This document shows positions 44,036 to 52,436 of a stretch of DNA of 64,000 bases, in pieces. The DNA comes from Rhizobium sp. BK316. Its GTDB lineage: Bacteria; Pseudomonadota; Alphaproteobacteria; Rhizobiales; Rhizobiaceae. Below the pieces are notes generated by a model that ran no database searches, had not been told where the DNA came from, and worked only from the letters and a program-made list of their open reading frames with translations. Position numbers and translations under genes: made by a program. Each line of letters begins with the position of its first letter. Position 1 is the stretch's first letter. The stretch covers positions 248,001 to 312,000 of the forward strand of contig NZ_JACHZR010000006.1 in NCBI RefSeq assembly GCF_014193695.1. Reading direction: 5' to 3'.

Positions 44036-45913
44036 ATGGCAAACAGCAAGACAGTTTCTGATACCAACCTGCTGGGAACGCTCTACAATCTCTGGCCCTA
44101 TATGTGGCCGGCAGACCGTCCGGATCTCAGGATGCGGGTCGTATGGGCTTCGGTCTATCTGCTGATCTCGAAGTTCGTCCTGCTGCTGGTGCCCTATTTC
44201 TTCAAGTGGTCCACGGATGCGCTGAACGGCAAGATGGATCTGCAGGGCACACTGCCGCCGCTGCTCATCGGCGTCACCGCCCTCGTCATCGCCTATAACC
44301 TGACCCGCCTTATCCAGCTCGGCCTCAACCAGCTCAGAGACTCGCTCTTTGCCAGCGTCGGCCAATACGCGGTGCGCCAGCTTGCCTACCGTACCTTCGT
44401 GCACATGCACGAGCTTTCCCTGCGCTTCCACCTGGAACGCAAGACGGGCGGGCTTTCACGCATCATCGAGCGCGGCACCAAGGGCATCGAAACGATCGTG
44501 CGTTTCACGATCCTGAACTCGGTCCCGACCGTCATCGAATTCCTGCTGACGGCAGCAATCTTCTGGTGGGGTTACGGCTTCTCCTATCTTGCCGTCACCG
44601 CCTTTACCGTCTGGGCCTATATCTGGTTCACGATCCGCGCTTCCGACTGGCGCATCTCCATTCGCCGGGCGATGAACGACAGCGATACCGACGCCAATAC
44701 GAAGGCGATCGACTCGCTCCTCAACTTCGAGACGGTCAAATATTTCGGTAACGAGGAGATGGAGGCCAAGCGCTTCGACAAGTCGATGGAGCGCTATGAG
44801 AAAGCGGCGACCGATGTGTGGACTTCGCTCGGCTGGCTGAACTTCGGCCAGGGCGTGATCTTCGGCATCGGCACGACGATCATGCTCGTTCTTTCCGCCT
44901 GGTCGGTACAGCGCGGCGAACATACGGTCGGCGATTTCGTCTTCGTCAATTCCATGCTGCTGCAGCTTTCCGTGCCGCTGAACTTCATCGGCTTCGTCTA
45001 TCGCGAAATCCGCCAGGGGCTGATCGATATCGAGCAGATGTTCGATCTTCTGGAGGTCAAGGCCGAGGTTCTGGACGCGCCGGACGCGAAGGACCTCGCC
45101 ATCGGCCAGGGCGCTATCTCCTTCAAGGACGTGCATTTCGCCTATGATGCCGCCCGGCCGATCCTGAAAGGCATTTCCTTCGACGTGCCCGCCGGCAAGA
45201 CGGTCGCGGTCGTCGGTCCCTCGGGGGCCGGCAAATCGACGCTGTCGCGGCTGCTCTATCGTTTCTACGATATCCAGAGCGGCGCGATCACCGTCGACGG
45301 GCAGGATATACGGGGCATCACGCAGAAGAGCCTGCGCTCGGTGATCGGCATGGTGCCGCAGGATACGGTGCTGTTCAACGACACGGTGGCCTACAACATT
45401 CGCTATGGCCGCCCTTCGGCCAGCGAAGCCGACGTGAAGCAGGCCGCCGAGATCGCCCAGATCGCGCATTTCATCGAGACGCTGCCGGAGGGCTTCGAAA
45501 CCAAGGTCGGCGAGCGCGGGTTGAAGCTCTCCGGCGGTGAAAAGCAGCGTGTGGCGATTGCCCGCACCATCCTGAAGGCGCCTCCGATCCTCATTCTCGA
45601 CGAGGCGACCTCGGCGCTCGACACGACGACGGAGCGGGAAATCCAGACGGCGCTCGATGTCGTTTCCAGGAACCGCACGACGCTGGTCATCGCCCACCGC
45701 CTGTCTACCGTCATCGGTGCGGACGAGATCATTGTTTTGAAGAGCGGCGAGATCGCCGAGCGCGGCACGCATGCCGCCCTTCTCGAGCAGAATGGCCTCT
45801 ATGCCTCGATGTGGAGCCGCCAGCGCGAGGCGACGCAGGCCGAAGAACATCTGAAGCAGGTGCGCGAGAAAGACGAGTTGGGCATCGTCAACCGGTTGGC
45901 ACCGGCAAGCTGA
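44036..45913 (+). CDS. Atm1-type ABC exporter (fused permease and ATPase)
   Basis: 625 residues. N-terminal six-helix membrane domain (about 20-330) with MNDSDTDANTKAIDSLLNFE near 222, characteristic of Atm1/ABCB7 heavy-metal and glutathione-conjugate exporters. C-terminal ATPase has Walker A GPSGAGKST near 398, signature LSGGEKQRVAIA near 500 and Walker B ILILDEATSALD near 520. Atm1 homologs export glutathione-linked compounds, tied to Fe-S assembly or metal detoxification. The substrate here is inferred from family only. Confidence 0.9.
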   Translation: MANSKTVSDTNLLGTLYNLWPYMWPADRPDLRMRVVWASVYLLISKFVLLLVPYFFKWSTDALNGKMDLQGTLPPLLIGVTALVIAYNLTRLIQLGLNQLRDSLFASVGQYAVRQLAYRTFVHMHELSLRFHLERKTGGLSRIIERGTKGIETIVRFTILNSVPTVIEFLLTAAIFWWGYGFSYLAVTAFTVWAYIWFTIRASDWRISIRRAMNDSDTDANTKAIDSLLNFETVKYFGNEEMEAKRFDKSMERYEKAATDVWTSLGWLNFGQGVIFGIGTTIMLVLSAWSVQRGEHTVGDFVFVNSMLLQLSVPLNFIGFVYREIRQGLIDIEQMFDLLEVKAEVLDAPDAKDLAIGQGAISFKDVHFAYDAARPILKGISFDVPAGKTVAVVGPSGAGKSTLSRLLYRFYDIQSGAITVDGQDIRGITQKSLRSVIGMVPQDTVLFNDTVAYNIRYGRPSASEADVKQAAEIAQIAHFIETLPEGFETKVGERGLKLSGGEKQRVAIARTILKAPPILILDEATSALDTTTEREIQTALDVVSRNRTTLVIAHRLSTVIGADEIIVLKSGEIAERGTHAALLEQNGLYASMWSRQREATQAEEHLKQVREKDELGIVNRLAPAS

Positions 45914-46049
45914 GTATCGAAACAGGCCAAAGTGCCCGTTTTGTTGTTCAGAACCGGCGCATGAAAGCCTTGCTGATATCCGCGGCATTGCTCCTGGTGT
46001 CGTTTTTCTGTAACCAGCGGATACGAAAAACGACAGGAGGCCGGCATTC

Positions 46050-46748
46050 ATGAGCTTGTTCGATACGGTTCGCAACACGATCGTTCCGGTGCACAAGGAA
46101 GGTTACCCCTTCGTCGCCGCCTTCTTCGTCGCGTCGCTCGTATTGGGCTGGATCTTCAAGCCGCTCTTCTGGATCGGCCTCATCCTGACGCTGTGGTGCG
46201 CCTATTTCTTCCGTGATCCCGAGCGCGTCACGCCGCAAGACGATGACCTCGTCATCTCACCGGCCGACGGCAAGGTCTCCTCGATCCAGATGGTCACGCC
46301 ACCCGCCGAGCTGAACCTCGGCAGTGAACCGATGCTGCGCATCTCCGTCTTCATGAATGTCTTCAACTGCCATGTGAACCGCGCGCCGATGCGCGGGCGC
46401 ATCGTCAGCATCAACCATCGGCCGGGCAGCTTCGTGAATGCCGAACTCGACAAGGCGAGCGAGGAGAACGAGCGCAACGGCCTCGTCATCGAGACCCGCC
46501 ACGGGCAGATCGGCGTGGTGCAGATCGCCGGCCTCGTGGCGCGCCGCATCCTCTGCTTTTCGCATGTCAACGAACCTATCGATGCCGGCGAGCGTTTCGG
46601 CCTTATCCGCTTCGGCTCGCGGCTCGACGTGTTCCTGCCCGCCAATACCGCGCCACGCGTTTCGCTTGGCCAGACGGCGATAGCCGGCGAGACCGTCATT
46701 GCCGAATTCGCCTCGGCAAAGGGTCCGGTCATCAGTCGCCGCAGCTAA
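46050..46748 (+). CDS. psd: Phosphatidylserine decarboxylase
   Basis: Makes phosphatidylethanolamine from phosphatidylserine. 232 residues, the short alphaproteobacterial (PSD-A type) form. The self-cleavage site that creates the pyruvoyl group is the Gly-Ser in RFGSRLDVFLP near residue 191; the N-terminal membrane segment spans about 22-52. It is followed after 17 bp by pssA, the usual rhizobial psd-pssA pair. Confidence 0.94.
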   Translation: MSLFDTVRNTIVPVHKEGYPFVAAFFVASLVLGWIFKPLFWIGLILTLWCAYFFRDPERVTPQDDDLVISPADGKVSSIQMVTPPAELNLGSEPMLRISVFMNVFNCHVNRAPMRGRIVSINHRPGSFVNAELDKASEENERNGLVIETRHGQIGVVQIAGLVARRILCFSHVNEPIDAGERFGLIRFGSRLDVFLPANTAPRVSLGQTAIAGETVIAEFASAKGPVISRRS

Positions 46749-46765
46749 TTTCAGGAGCGCGCGAT

Positions 46766-47611
46766 ATGGAACCTCCTTTTCCGCCCTTCGAACCGAACGG
46801 CCCAAACGACGATTCCGCCCGCGGGCCGCGCCTGCGCGAGATTCCGATCCGGCTCGTTGTACCGAACCTCATCACCATCCTGGCGATCTGCGCCGGCCTG
46901 ACCGGCATCCGGCTCGCCTTTGAGAACCGCTACGAGCTGGCTGTCGCCATGGTGCTGGTCGCCGCCTTCCTCGATGGCATCGACGGCCGTGTGGCAAGGC
47001 TGATGAAGGCCACGTCGAAATTCGGCGCGCAGATGGATTCGCTTGCCGATATCGTCAATTTCGGCGTTGCCCCTGCCCTCGTGGTCTATGTCTATGCGCT
47101 TGATGCGGCACGCTCGCTCGGCTGGATCGCAGCACTCATCTACGCGATCGCGGCCGGCCTGAGGCTGGCGCGCTTCAACGTGATGTCGGAGCGCGAGAAC
47201 CGCGCGCCCTGGCAGTCGGAATATTTCGTCGGCGTGCCGGCGCCGGCCGGCGCCATGCTGGTGCTGCTGCCAGTCTATCTGGGCTTCCTCGGCCTCTCCA
47301 CCGACCGTACCTTCGCCTTTTTCTCTTCGGGCTACACGGTCCTCATCGCCTTCCTGCTCATCAGCCGCCTGCCTGTCTGGTCCGGTAAATCCGAAAGCCG
47401 GATGCGACGCGATCTCGTGCTGCCGGCCATGCTCGGCGTCGTCATCTACGTTGCGCTGCTGATGAGCTTCACTTGGGAAGTGATGGTCTTCACGGTCTGC
47501 GCCTACCTCATTTCGCTGCCCTTCGGAGCGCGGAAGTGGAAGCGCAAATATGGCACGCTGACCATCGAGGAACCCGGTGTCGGCGAGGACGACATCGGCC
47601 GCCACATCTGA
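46766..47611 (+). CDS. pssA: CDP-diacylglycerol-serine O-phosphatidyltransferase
   Basis: Transfers the phosphatidyl group of CDP-diacylglycerol to serine, feeding Psd. 281 residues, six or more membrane helices. The CDP-alcohol phosphotransferase motif is visible near residues 74-98: DGRVAR, then G eight residues later in KFGAQMDSLAD with its two aspartates. Start ATG 46766 follows CAGGAGCGCG. Operon partner of psd. Confidence 0.95.
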   Translation: MEPPFPPFEPNGPNDDSARGPRLREIPIRLVVPNLITILAICAGLTGIRLAFENRYELAVAMVLVAAFLDGIDGRVARLMKATSKFGAQMDSLADIVNFGVAPALVVYVYALDAARSLGWIAALIYAIAAGLRLARFNVMSERENRAPWQSEYFVGVPAPAGAMLVLLPVYLGFLGLSTDRTFAFFSSGYTVLIAFLLISRLPVWSGKSESRMRRDLVLPAMLGVVIYVALLMSFTWEVMVFTVCAYLISLPFGARKWKRKYGTLTIEEPGVGEDDIGRHI

Positions 47612-47721
47612 GCGCTCTATTTTCTTAAGTAAGTATTAACGTACGCAGGCTTCGGTTAAGCCTCGCGAATTATGGTCCGTATTCACATTTCCTGATGAGC
47701 AATGCCTCTGTTTTGTCGCTA

Positions 47722-47750
47722 TTGAGGACAAAAGAGCAAGATACATAAAA
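47722..47750 (+). promoter_or_regulatory. Predicted promoter of the 45-residue gene
   Basis: TTGAGG (47722-47727) and ATAAAA (47745-47750) with a 17-bp spacer, giving a leader of about 22 bases before the GTG start at 47779. Confidence 0.4.
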
Positions 47751-47778
47751 TTCTAGGGAAACACGTAAGGAGAGTATC

Positions 47779-47916
47779 GTGACCTCGAAGAAGTCGGAAC
47801 AGCAGCAGCAGGCAGCCAAGCCGGATCTCGCGACCAACTACCGCCCGCTCGGCCTCAAGGCCGTGGCTGCCGCCTCGATGATGGCAAAGCCGGCGCCGGT
47901 CAAGAAGCTCGCCTGA
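47779..47916 (+). CDS. Small unknown protein, 45 residues
   Basis: GTG start with AAGGAGAG seven bases upstream; 46 codons including TGA. The product is polar and Gln/Lys-rich at the start (SKKSEQQQQ), then a Pro-Leu-Gly-Leu-Lys segment and an Ala-rich stretch with two methionines, ending KPAPVKKLA. It has a plausible promoter and good ribosome site, so I regard it as a real short gene. No function can be given. Its 3' half is antisense to the tail of the ArgO remnant. Confidence 0.65.
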   Translation: MTSKKSEQQQQAAKPDLATNYRPLGLKAVAAASMMAKPAPVKKLA

Positions 47917-48119
47917 GCGGGCGCGAAGAACCGCACGCGCAGGCTGATCGCCAGCAGGTTCATGACGATGCTGATAATGACATCCGGAACCCGCCATGCC
48001 GCGGGTCCGGCAAAAATGGGCTGCAAGAGACGCGCCCCATATTCCAGCCCAAAGAACCAGACGAACGACGCCGTGGCGGCACCAAGGCCGTAGGCGAGAC
48101 GATCCGTGATCCGTGCCAT
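47838..48119 (-). pseudogene. C-terminal remnant of a LysE/ArgO-type exporter
   Basis: A 93-residue open frame whose first 55 residues look like the last third of ArgO-type arginine exporters (AYGLGAATASFVWFFGLEYG, then AWRVPDVIISIVMNLLAISL). The N-terminal 130 or so residues with the conserved NPGP-type signature are missing; 41 bp upstream lies the end of the SRAP gene. The last 30 codons run out of family sequence and across the opposite-strand small gene, so the original stop is lost. I call it a truncated pseudogene; a small membrane protein is less likely. Confidence 0.6.
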
Positions 48120-48160
48120 GACAGGCGGCCGAAAGGCTGGGCAGCTTTGCGCGACGCGTT

Positions 48161-48925
48161 TCAGAAGAAACTGAGCTGCCCGTCATCGGGCGTTTTCTTC
48201 TGGAGCGGCTTCGGCAGCTTTTCGAGCGGCACCGGATCGTGCAGATCCGGCCCCATATTAGAGACCTTGTTGACCTTGTCAGAGACCGGGATCGCCTCGA
48301 AAAAATCGTCCTGAACCGGCTGCATGAGATCGACGACCTCGCGCGGCTCCTGCGTCTTGCAGTCCAGCCAGCGGGAGAAATCCTCCGGCTGGATGACGAC
48401 GGGCATGCGGTCATGGATCGAGGAAATGGCGCCGTTGGCCTTCGTCGTCAGGATGGCGCCGGTATCGACCTCGGACCCATCGGCCGAGGACCATGTTTCC
48501 ATCAGGCCGGCAAAGGCGATCACGCCGCCACGGCGCGGCCTGATCCAATAGGCCTGCGCCTTCTCGCCGCTTTCCTTCGAAGGACGATGCCATTCATAGA
48601 AGCCGGAGGCCGGGATGAGGATGCGGCGATGACGCATGGCAGCGCGGAAAGAAGCCTTGCCGATCGCGGTTTCCGAGCGCGCATTGATCAGCAGCGGAAA
48701 TTCCTTGGGGTCCTTGACCCAGCCCGGCGTGAAGCCCCAGCGCACCAGCAAAGCGCGGCGATCCGGCAGGTTGCTGCCCGGTTCCTGCCCCTCACCTGAT
48801 ATGACGACGAGAATCGGCTGCGTCGGCGCGATGTTGTAACGCGCCGGAAAGCCCTCTAGCTCGGCAAGGCTGAAGGTTTCGGCGATATCCTTGACCACCT
48901 CTGTCAGGGCAAAACGTCCACACAT
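48161..48925 (-). CDS. SOS response-associated (SRAP / YedK-type) protein
   Basis: 254 residues of the SRAP family, which crosslinks to abasic sites in single-stranded DNA through Cys2. After Met removal the catalytic cysteine is in MCGRFALTE at the N-terminus, which fixes the start at 48925. Other active-site residues are in NARSET near 95, SGFYEWH near 123 (glutamate) and IHDRMPVVI near 180 (histidine). Slightly longer than E. coli YedK (222) because of a C-terminal KPLQKKTPDDG extension. No LexA box recognised upstream. Confidence 0.93.
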   Translation of the reverse strand: MCGRFALTEVVKDIAETFSLAELEGFPARYNIAPTQPILVVISGEGQEPGSNLPDRRALLVRWGFTPGWVKDPKEFPLLINARSETAIGKASFRAAMRHRRILIPASGFYEWHRPSKESGEKAQAYWIRPRRGGVIAFAGLMETWSSADGSEVDTGAILTTKANGAISSIHDRMPVVIQPEDFSRWLDCKTQEPREVVDLMQPVQDDFFEAIPVSDKVNKVSNMGPDLHDPVPLEKLPKPLQKKTPDDGQLSFF

Positions 48926-49012
48926 GCGGATGTCTTTGCACCCTGTCCGGCATCGGTCAAGGCGCTTTGTCCTCTGAATGGAAAGGCGCTGCACATCTTC
49001 AGCGGACTTGTT

Positions 49013-49333
49013 CTAACTGCGCGGCGCAAAGAGGATGATCGCCGTGCCGGCGAGGCAGACCAGCGCACCGCCGATATCCCAGCGGTCGGGAACACGGCTT
49101 TCCGCGAGCCATAGCCACAACAGCGAAGCAACGATGTAAATACCGCCATAGGCTGCGAAAGTGCGCCCAGCCGCCTCGCTCGGCACCAGAGTCAGCAGCC
49201 AGGCGAACAAGGCAAGCGACACCATACCCGGCGCCAGCCACCAGACGGGTTTTGCTAGCCGCAGCCAGGCCCAGAAGGCAAAGCAGCCGGCAATTTCGAA
49301 GAGAGCGGCAAGGGCGTAGATGAGGTAGGTCAA
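49013..49333 (-). CDS. UPF0060 (YnfA-type) small membrane protein
   Basis: About 106 residues with four membrane helices. ALAALFEIAGCFAFWAWLR and GGIYIVASLLWLWLAE are the family hallmarks. I place the start at TTG 49333 (reading MTYLIYALAAL), which fits the usual length; an ATG at 49372 would add 13 residues. YnfA-type proteins are predicted multidrug-type small transporters; function unproven. Confidence 0.85.
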   Translation of the reverse strand: MTYLIYALAALFEIAGCFAFWAWLRLAKPVWWLAPGMVSLALFAWLLTLVPSEAAGRTFAAYGGIYIVASLLWLWLAESRVPDRWDIGGALVCLAGTAIILFAPRS

Positions 49334-49439
49334 CGGCGTCTCGCAGGAATCGTTGTGCCATATTCCACGCAATGCCGACGGTTGCGCAAGGTGCGCCGCC
49401 CGTGGGATAAGGCGGCATCACAGCAAAGCGTGCGAAACA

Positions 49440-49856
49440 ATGACCTCCCAGGCCAAACCCGCCTCTTCCGCCATCCTTGAACGTGATGGCCGGTTCCTTC
49501 TCGTGCTCAGGCGAAACCCGCCTTCGGCCGATATGTATGCGTTTCCCGGTGGACGAGGCGAACCCGGCGAGACGCCCGAGGAAACGGCACTGCGCGAATT
49601 TCTCGAAGAGACCGGCATTCAGGCACGAAACCCGCTGCTGTTCTCCACCTATGACTTGAAGACGCATGCGCCCGATGGCAGCATCAGCAGCCATTTCTTC
49701 CTCTCCGTCTTCCGCGTCGAGGCGGATCGCCATCTGGTGGCTGAAGCCGCTGACGATGCTGCGGCGATCGGCTGGTACAGCGTGGAAGAGATCCGGCGCA
49801 TGCCAGTGCCGCAAAGCGTGCTCGAATGCGCAGAGCGGCTGTCGGCCGGTGAATGA
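49440..49856 (+). CDS. Nudix hydrolase
   Basis: 138 residues. The Nudix box runs from GGRGEPGETPEE to REFLEETGI at about residues 38-60 with the spacing GX5EX7REXXEEXGX intact. Such small enzymes hydrolyse nucleoside diphosphates linked to another group; the ADP-ribose or NADH class is possible but undetermined. Divergent from the YnfA gene. Confidence 0.92.
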   Translation: MTSQAKPASSAILERDGRFLLVLRRNPPSADMYAFPGGRGEPGETPEETALREFLEETGIQARNPLLFSTYDLKTHAPDGSISSHFFLSVFRVEADRHLVAEAADDAAAIGWYSVEEIRRMPVPQSVLECAERLSAGE

Positions 49857-49934
49857 GGCGCACTCGCTAGAATAGAAGTGGAAACTGCCCTATCCGCCTT
49901 GTTCCTGTCATGCTCCCTGTATCAACTGGGGAGC

Positions 49935-50393
49935 ATGATTCCCGTTCGACGCGTTGTCTTGTCATCTCTCGTCTTTGGCGGCCTCGTCTGGGCCGGTCCC
50001 ACAATGGCGCAAGGAGGGGCACAAGGAGGGGCGCAGGGTGGCAAGAATGCGCCTCCGCCGCCAGAGGAGATCGTGCCGCAGGTCGCGATCGTACCCTATG
50101 ACGACAAGCTGGCGCGGCTCGCGGAGGTTCTGGGTTCGGTGCATTACCTGCGCACGCTGTGCAAGGCGCCGGGGGCTGACGAATGGCGGAGCGACATGCA
50201 ACAACTGCTTGATTCTGAAACGAATGGAGAGCCGCAGCGCAAGGAAAAACTGACCGCAGCCTTCAATCGCGGCTACCGCGCTTTTGCCTCGGTTTATACG
50301 GATTGCACCCAGGCGGCCATCGTGGCAGAAGAGCGCTACCGTAACGAAGGTGCAACACTTGCCACAGAAATTACTTCGCGCTTCGGAAATTAA
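49935..50393 (+). CDS. TIGR02301-like exported protein of unknown function
   Basis: 152 residues. ATG 49935 gives a clean signal peptide (residues 1-25, MIPVRRVVLSSLVFGGLVWA), then a Gly/Gln/Ala repeat (AQGGAQGGAQGG) and PPPPEE linker, then a conserved helical domain (about 55-150) with ARLAEVLGSVHYLRTLC and FASVYTDCT holding two cysteines that could pair. A GTG at 49878 could add 19 residues. It belongs, by pattern, to a Rhizobiales-only exported family without function. Confidence 0.7.
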   Translation: MIPVRRVVLSSLVFGGLVWAGPTMAQGGAQGGAQGGKNAPPPPEEIVPQVAIVPYDDKLARLAEVLGSVHYLRTLCKAPGADEWRSDMQQLLDSETNGEPQRKEKLTAAFNRGYRAFASVYTDCTQAAIVAEERYRNEGATLATEITSRFGN

Positions 50394-50496
50394 CGTTTAA
50401 TTAACCTGTTTTCGCATGCGCACGTGTCGTTTTGGGAAAAGGCTGTTAGTGTTGTTAACGTAGCGGTAAGACATGAGAAGTGCTGAGGAAAAGATA

Positions 50497-50754
50497 ATGG
50501 AACCAAGCCTCAACGACATCGACGACATGATCGTCCACGAAAAGATGCAGGCGGCTCTGGAATACCAGAACGAGGCTTGGGCCGACGGCATGGCCGACGG
50601 CATCGAGCCTGAGATCATTGCCGATGCCGCGATTGCCCATGCACTGCGCGAGACGATCAGACTGCATGGAGAAGGTAGCGCCGAGGCCTTGCTGGACTCG
50701 CTGCGTGATCGCATGCTGGCAGGTGAGTTTTCCACCAACAGGACCCTGCAATAA
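50497..50754 (+). CDS. Conserved small hypothetical protein, acidic
   Basis: 85 residues from ATG 50497, chosen because GAGGAA lies six bases upstream; an ATG at 50473 would add 8 residues. Strongly acidic and helical, with no membrane segment or signal. No family recognised. It sits between two exported unknowns and may be part of the same transcription unit, 19 bp before the next gene. Confidence 0.65.
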   Translation: MEPSLNDIDDMIVHEKMQAALEYQNEAWADGMADGIEPEIIADAAIAHALRETIRLHGEGSAEALLDSLRDRMLAGEFSTNRTLQ

Positions 50755-50773
50755 GGGCAATACAGAGAGTCTC

Positions 50774-51526
50774 ATGCGTACCGGTAAAGATATTTCCTCG
50801 CGAATCCCGCTCGCGCCGGTCCTGCTTGCCGTCGGCCTTGCCGCAGGCAGCGTGCTGTCCGCATCTTCCGCCTACGCGCTTTCCGAACTTCAGAAGATTC
50901 CGGGCCAACCCGATGCGCCGGCCACAGCGCAACAGGGCCAGCAGCAACCGGCTGCACCACAGAACGGCTCTTCCGGCATTCCCCAGCCCGATCCGCTCGT
51001 CAACAAGCAAGGCGGCCAGAGCGTCGACAAGACACCGGGCGCATCCGACGATTCCAAGGCCGTCGACGTGATCTACGACATCAGCAAGGTGCCGGAGCCA
51101 GTGCGCAAGATGCGCGAACAGATCGTCGAGGCTGCCGCATCAGGCGATCTCGAACGCCTGCGCCCGCTGATGGGGACCGGTGCCGACCAGACGCAGGTGA
51201 CGGTCGGCGAACCCACTGACGATCCGATCGGCACGCTGAAGGATCTCTCGGGCGATCCCGACGGCGACGAAATCCTCGCCATCATGCTCGACGTCATCTC
51301 GACCGGCTTCGTGCATGTCGGACAGGGCACGGCTGATGACATGTATGTCTGGCCCTATTTCGCCGAGAAGGACCTGAAATCGCTGACCCCGCCGGAACGC
51401 GTGGAACTGCTGCGCATCGTCACGGCAGGCGATCTCTCCGATATGCAGGAGTTCGGCGGCTATAATTTCTATCGCGTCGGCATAACGCCCGACGGCAAAT
51501 GGAAGTTCTTCACTGCGGGCGACTGA
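50774..51526 (+). CDS. Exported protein of unknown function (Rhizobiales type)
   Basis: 250 residues: signal peptide (about 1-36, ending SASSAYAL), a Gln/Pro/Ala-rich disordered linker (about 45-95), then a folded domain (about 105-250) with DVIYDISKVPEPVRKMRE at its start and DMYVWPYFAEKDLKSLTPPE near 195 and GGYNFYRVGITPDGKWKFF at the end. Resembles conserved periplasmic proteins of rhizobia with no assigned role. Confidence 0.7.
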   Translation: MRTGKDISSRIPLAPVLLAVGLAAGSVLSASSAYALSELQKIPGQPDAPATAQQGQQQPAAPQNGSSGIPQPDPLVNKQGGQSVDKTPGASDDSKAVDVIYDISKVPEPVRKMREQIVEAAASGDLERLRPLMGTGADQTQVTVGEPTDDPIGTLKDLSGDPDGDEILAIMLDVISTGFVHVGQGTADDMYVWPYFAEKDLKSLTPPERVELLRIVTAGDLSDMQEFGGYNFYRVGITPDGKWKFFTAGD

Positions 51527-51596
51527 CGCCGCAACGCTTGCACCGTCAGCCTCAAAGACATACCTCTGAGCGATCACCAACGCGACAGGTTTCGCC

Positions 51597-52436
51597 ATGC
51601 CAGCCGTATTCCTGAAAGACCGCTCGCTCATTGCCGTCGGCGGCGAAGAAGCAGAGTCCTTCCTGCAGAATCTCATCACCACCGACATCGTTTCGCTCGG
51701 CGCGGACGAGGCGTGGCCGGGCGCATTGCTGACGCCGCAAGGCAAGATCCTCTTCGACTTCATGATCTGGCGCGACGGCGACGGCTTCGTCATCGAAACG
51801 GATGCGGCCCAGCGCGAAGCCCTGCTCAAACGGCTGACCATGTACCGCCTGCGCGCGCCGGTGACGCTGACGCCTGACGCCGAGGATGGTGTGACCGTTT
51901 CGTGGGGCGAGGATGCTGGGGACGGCGCTAAAGACAGCCGATTCTCCAAGGCGGGCGTCACGCTTTTGCGCCGCGCCGGCCATCATGGCAGCTCTAACGA
52001 GGCCCTCTACGATGCATTGCGCATCAAACATGGCATCGTGATATCAGGGCCTGATTACGCGCTTCAGGACGCCTTTCCGCATGACGTGCTGATGGATTTC
52101 AATGGCGGCCTCTCCTTCAAGAAGGGCTGCTATGTCGGCCAGGAAGTGGTGTCCCGCATGCAGCATCGCGGCACGGCAAGACGCCGCGTCGTGACCGTGT
52201 CGGCAGGCGCAGCGCTGCCGGCCAGCGGCACTGAAATCACGGCTAATGGCAAGCCCGTCGGCACGCTCGGCTCCGTCGAGGGACAGAGTGGACTGGCGAT
52301 CGTGCGCATCGACCGCGCCGGCGAGGCGATCGCATCGGGCACGCCGCTGCTTGCCGGCGATGTTTCCGTGACGCTCAGCCTGCCGGCCTGGTCCGGCCTC
52401 AGCTTCCCGACCTCCTCGGACGAGGCCAGCGCGTGA
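51597..52436 (+). CDS. ygfZ: YgfZ-type folate-binding Fe-S cluster protein
   Basis: 279-residue GcvT-related protein that helps maintain certain Fe-S enzymes. The diagnostic motif KKGCYVGQEVVSRM near residue 178 carries the conserved cysteine; the N-terminal folate-binding fold (VFLKDRSLIAVGGEEAESFL) is intact. Overlaps the HD-domain gene by 4 bases (GTGA). Confidence 0.9.
   Translation: MPAVFLKDRSLIAVGGEEAESFLQNLITTDIVSLGADEAWPGALLTPQGKILFDFMIWRDGDGFVIETDAAQREALLKRLTMYRLRAPVTLTPDAEDGVTVSWGEDAGDGAKDSRFSKAGVTLLRRAGHHGSSNEALYDALRIKHGIVISGPDYALQDAFPHDVLMDFNGGLSFKKGCYVGQEVVSRMQHRGTARRRVVTVSAGAALPASGTEITANGKPVGTLGSVEGQSGLAIVRIDRAGEAIASGTPLLAGDVSVTLSLPAWSGLSFPTSSDEASA

Noticed and set aside
45961..46053. 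30-codon frame with hydrophobic start and cysteine, ending in an ATGA overlap with psd
   Set aside because: Tempting as a lipoprotein-like leader, but it has no ribosome site and could arise by chance; too weak to list as a gene.
44456..46096. 546-codon minus-strand open frame opposite the ABC exporter
   Set aside because: Shadow of a gene with full Walker and signature motifs on the plus strand.
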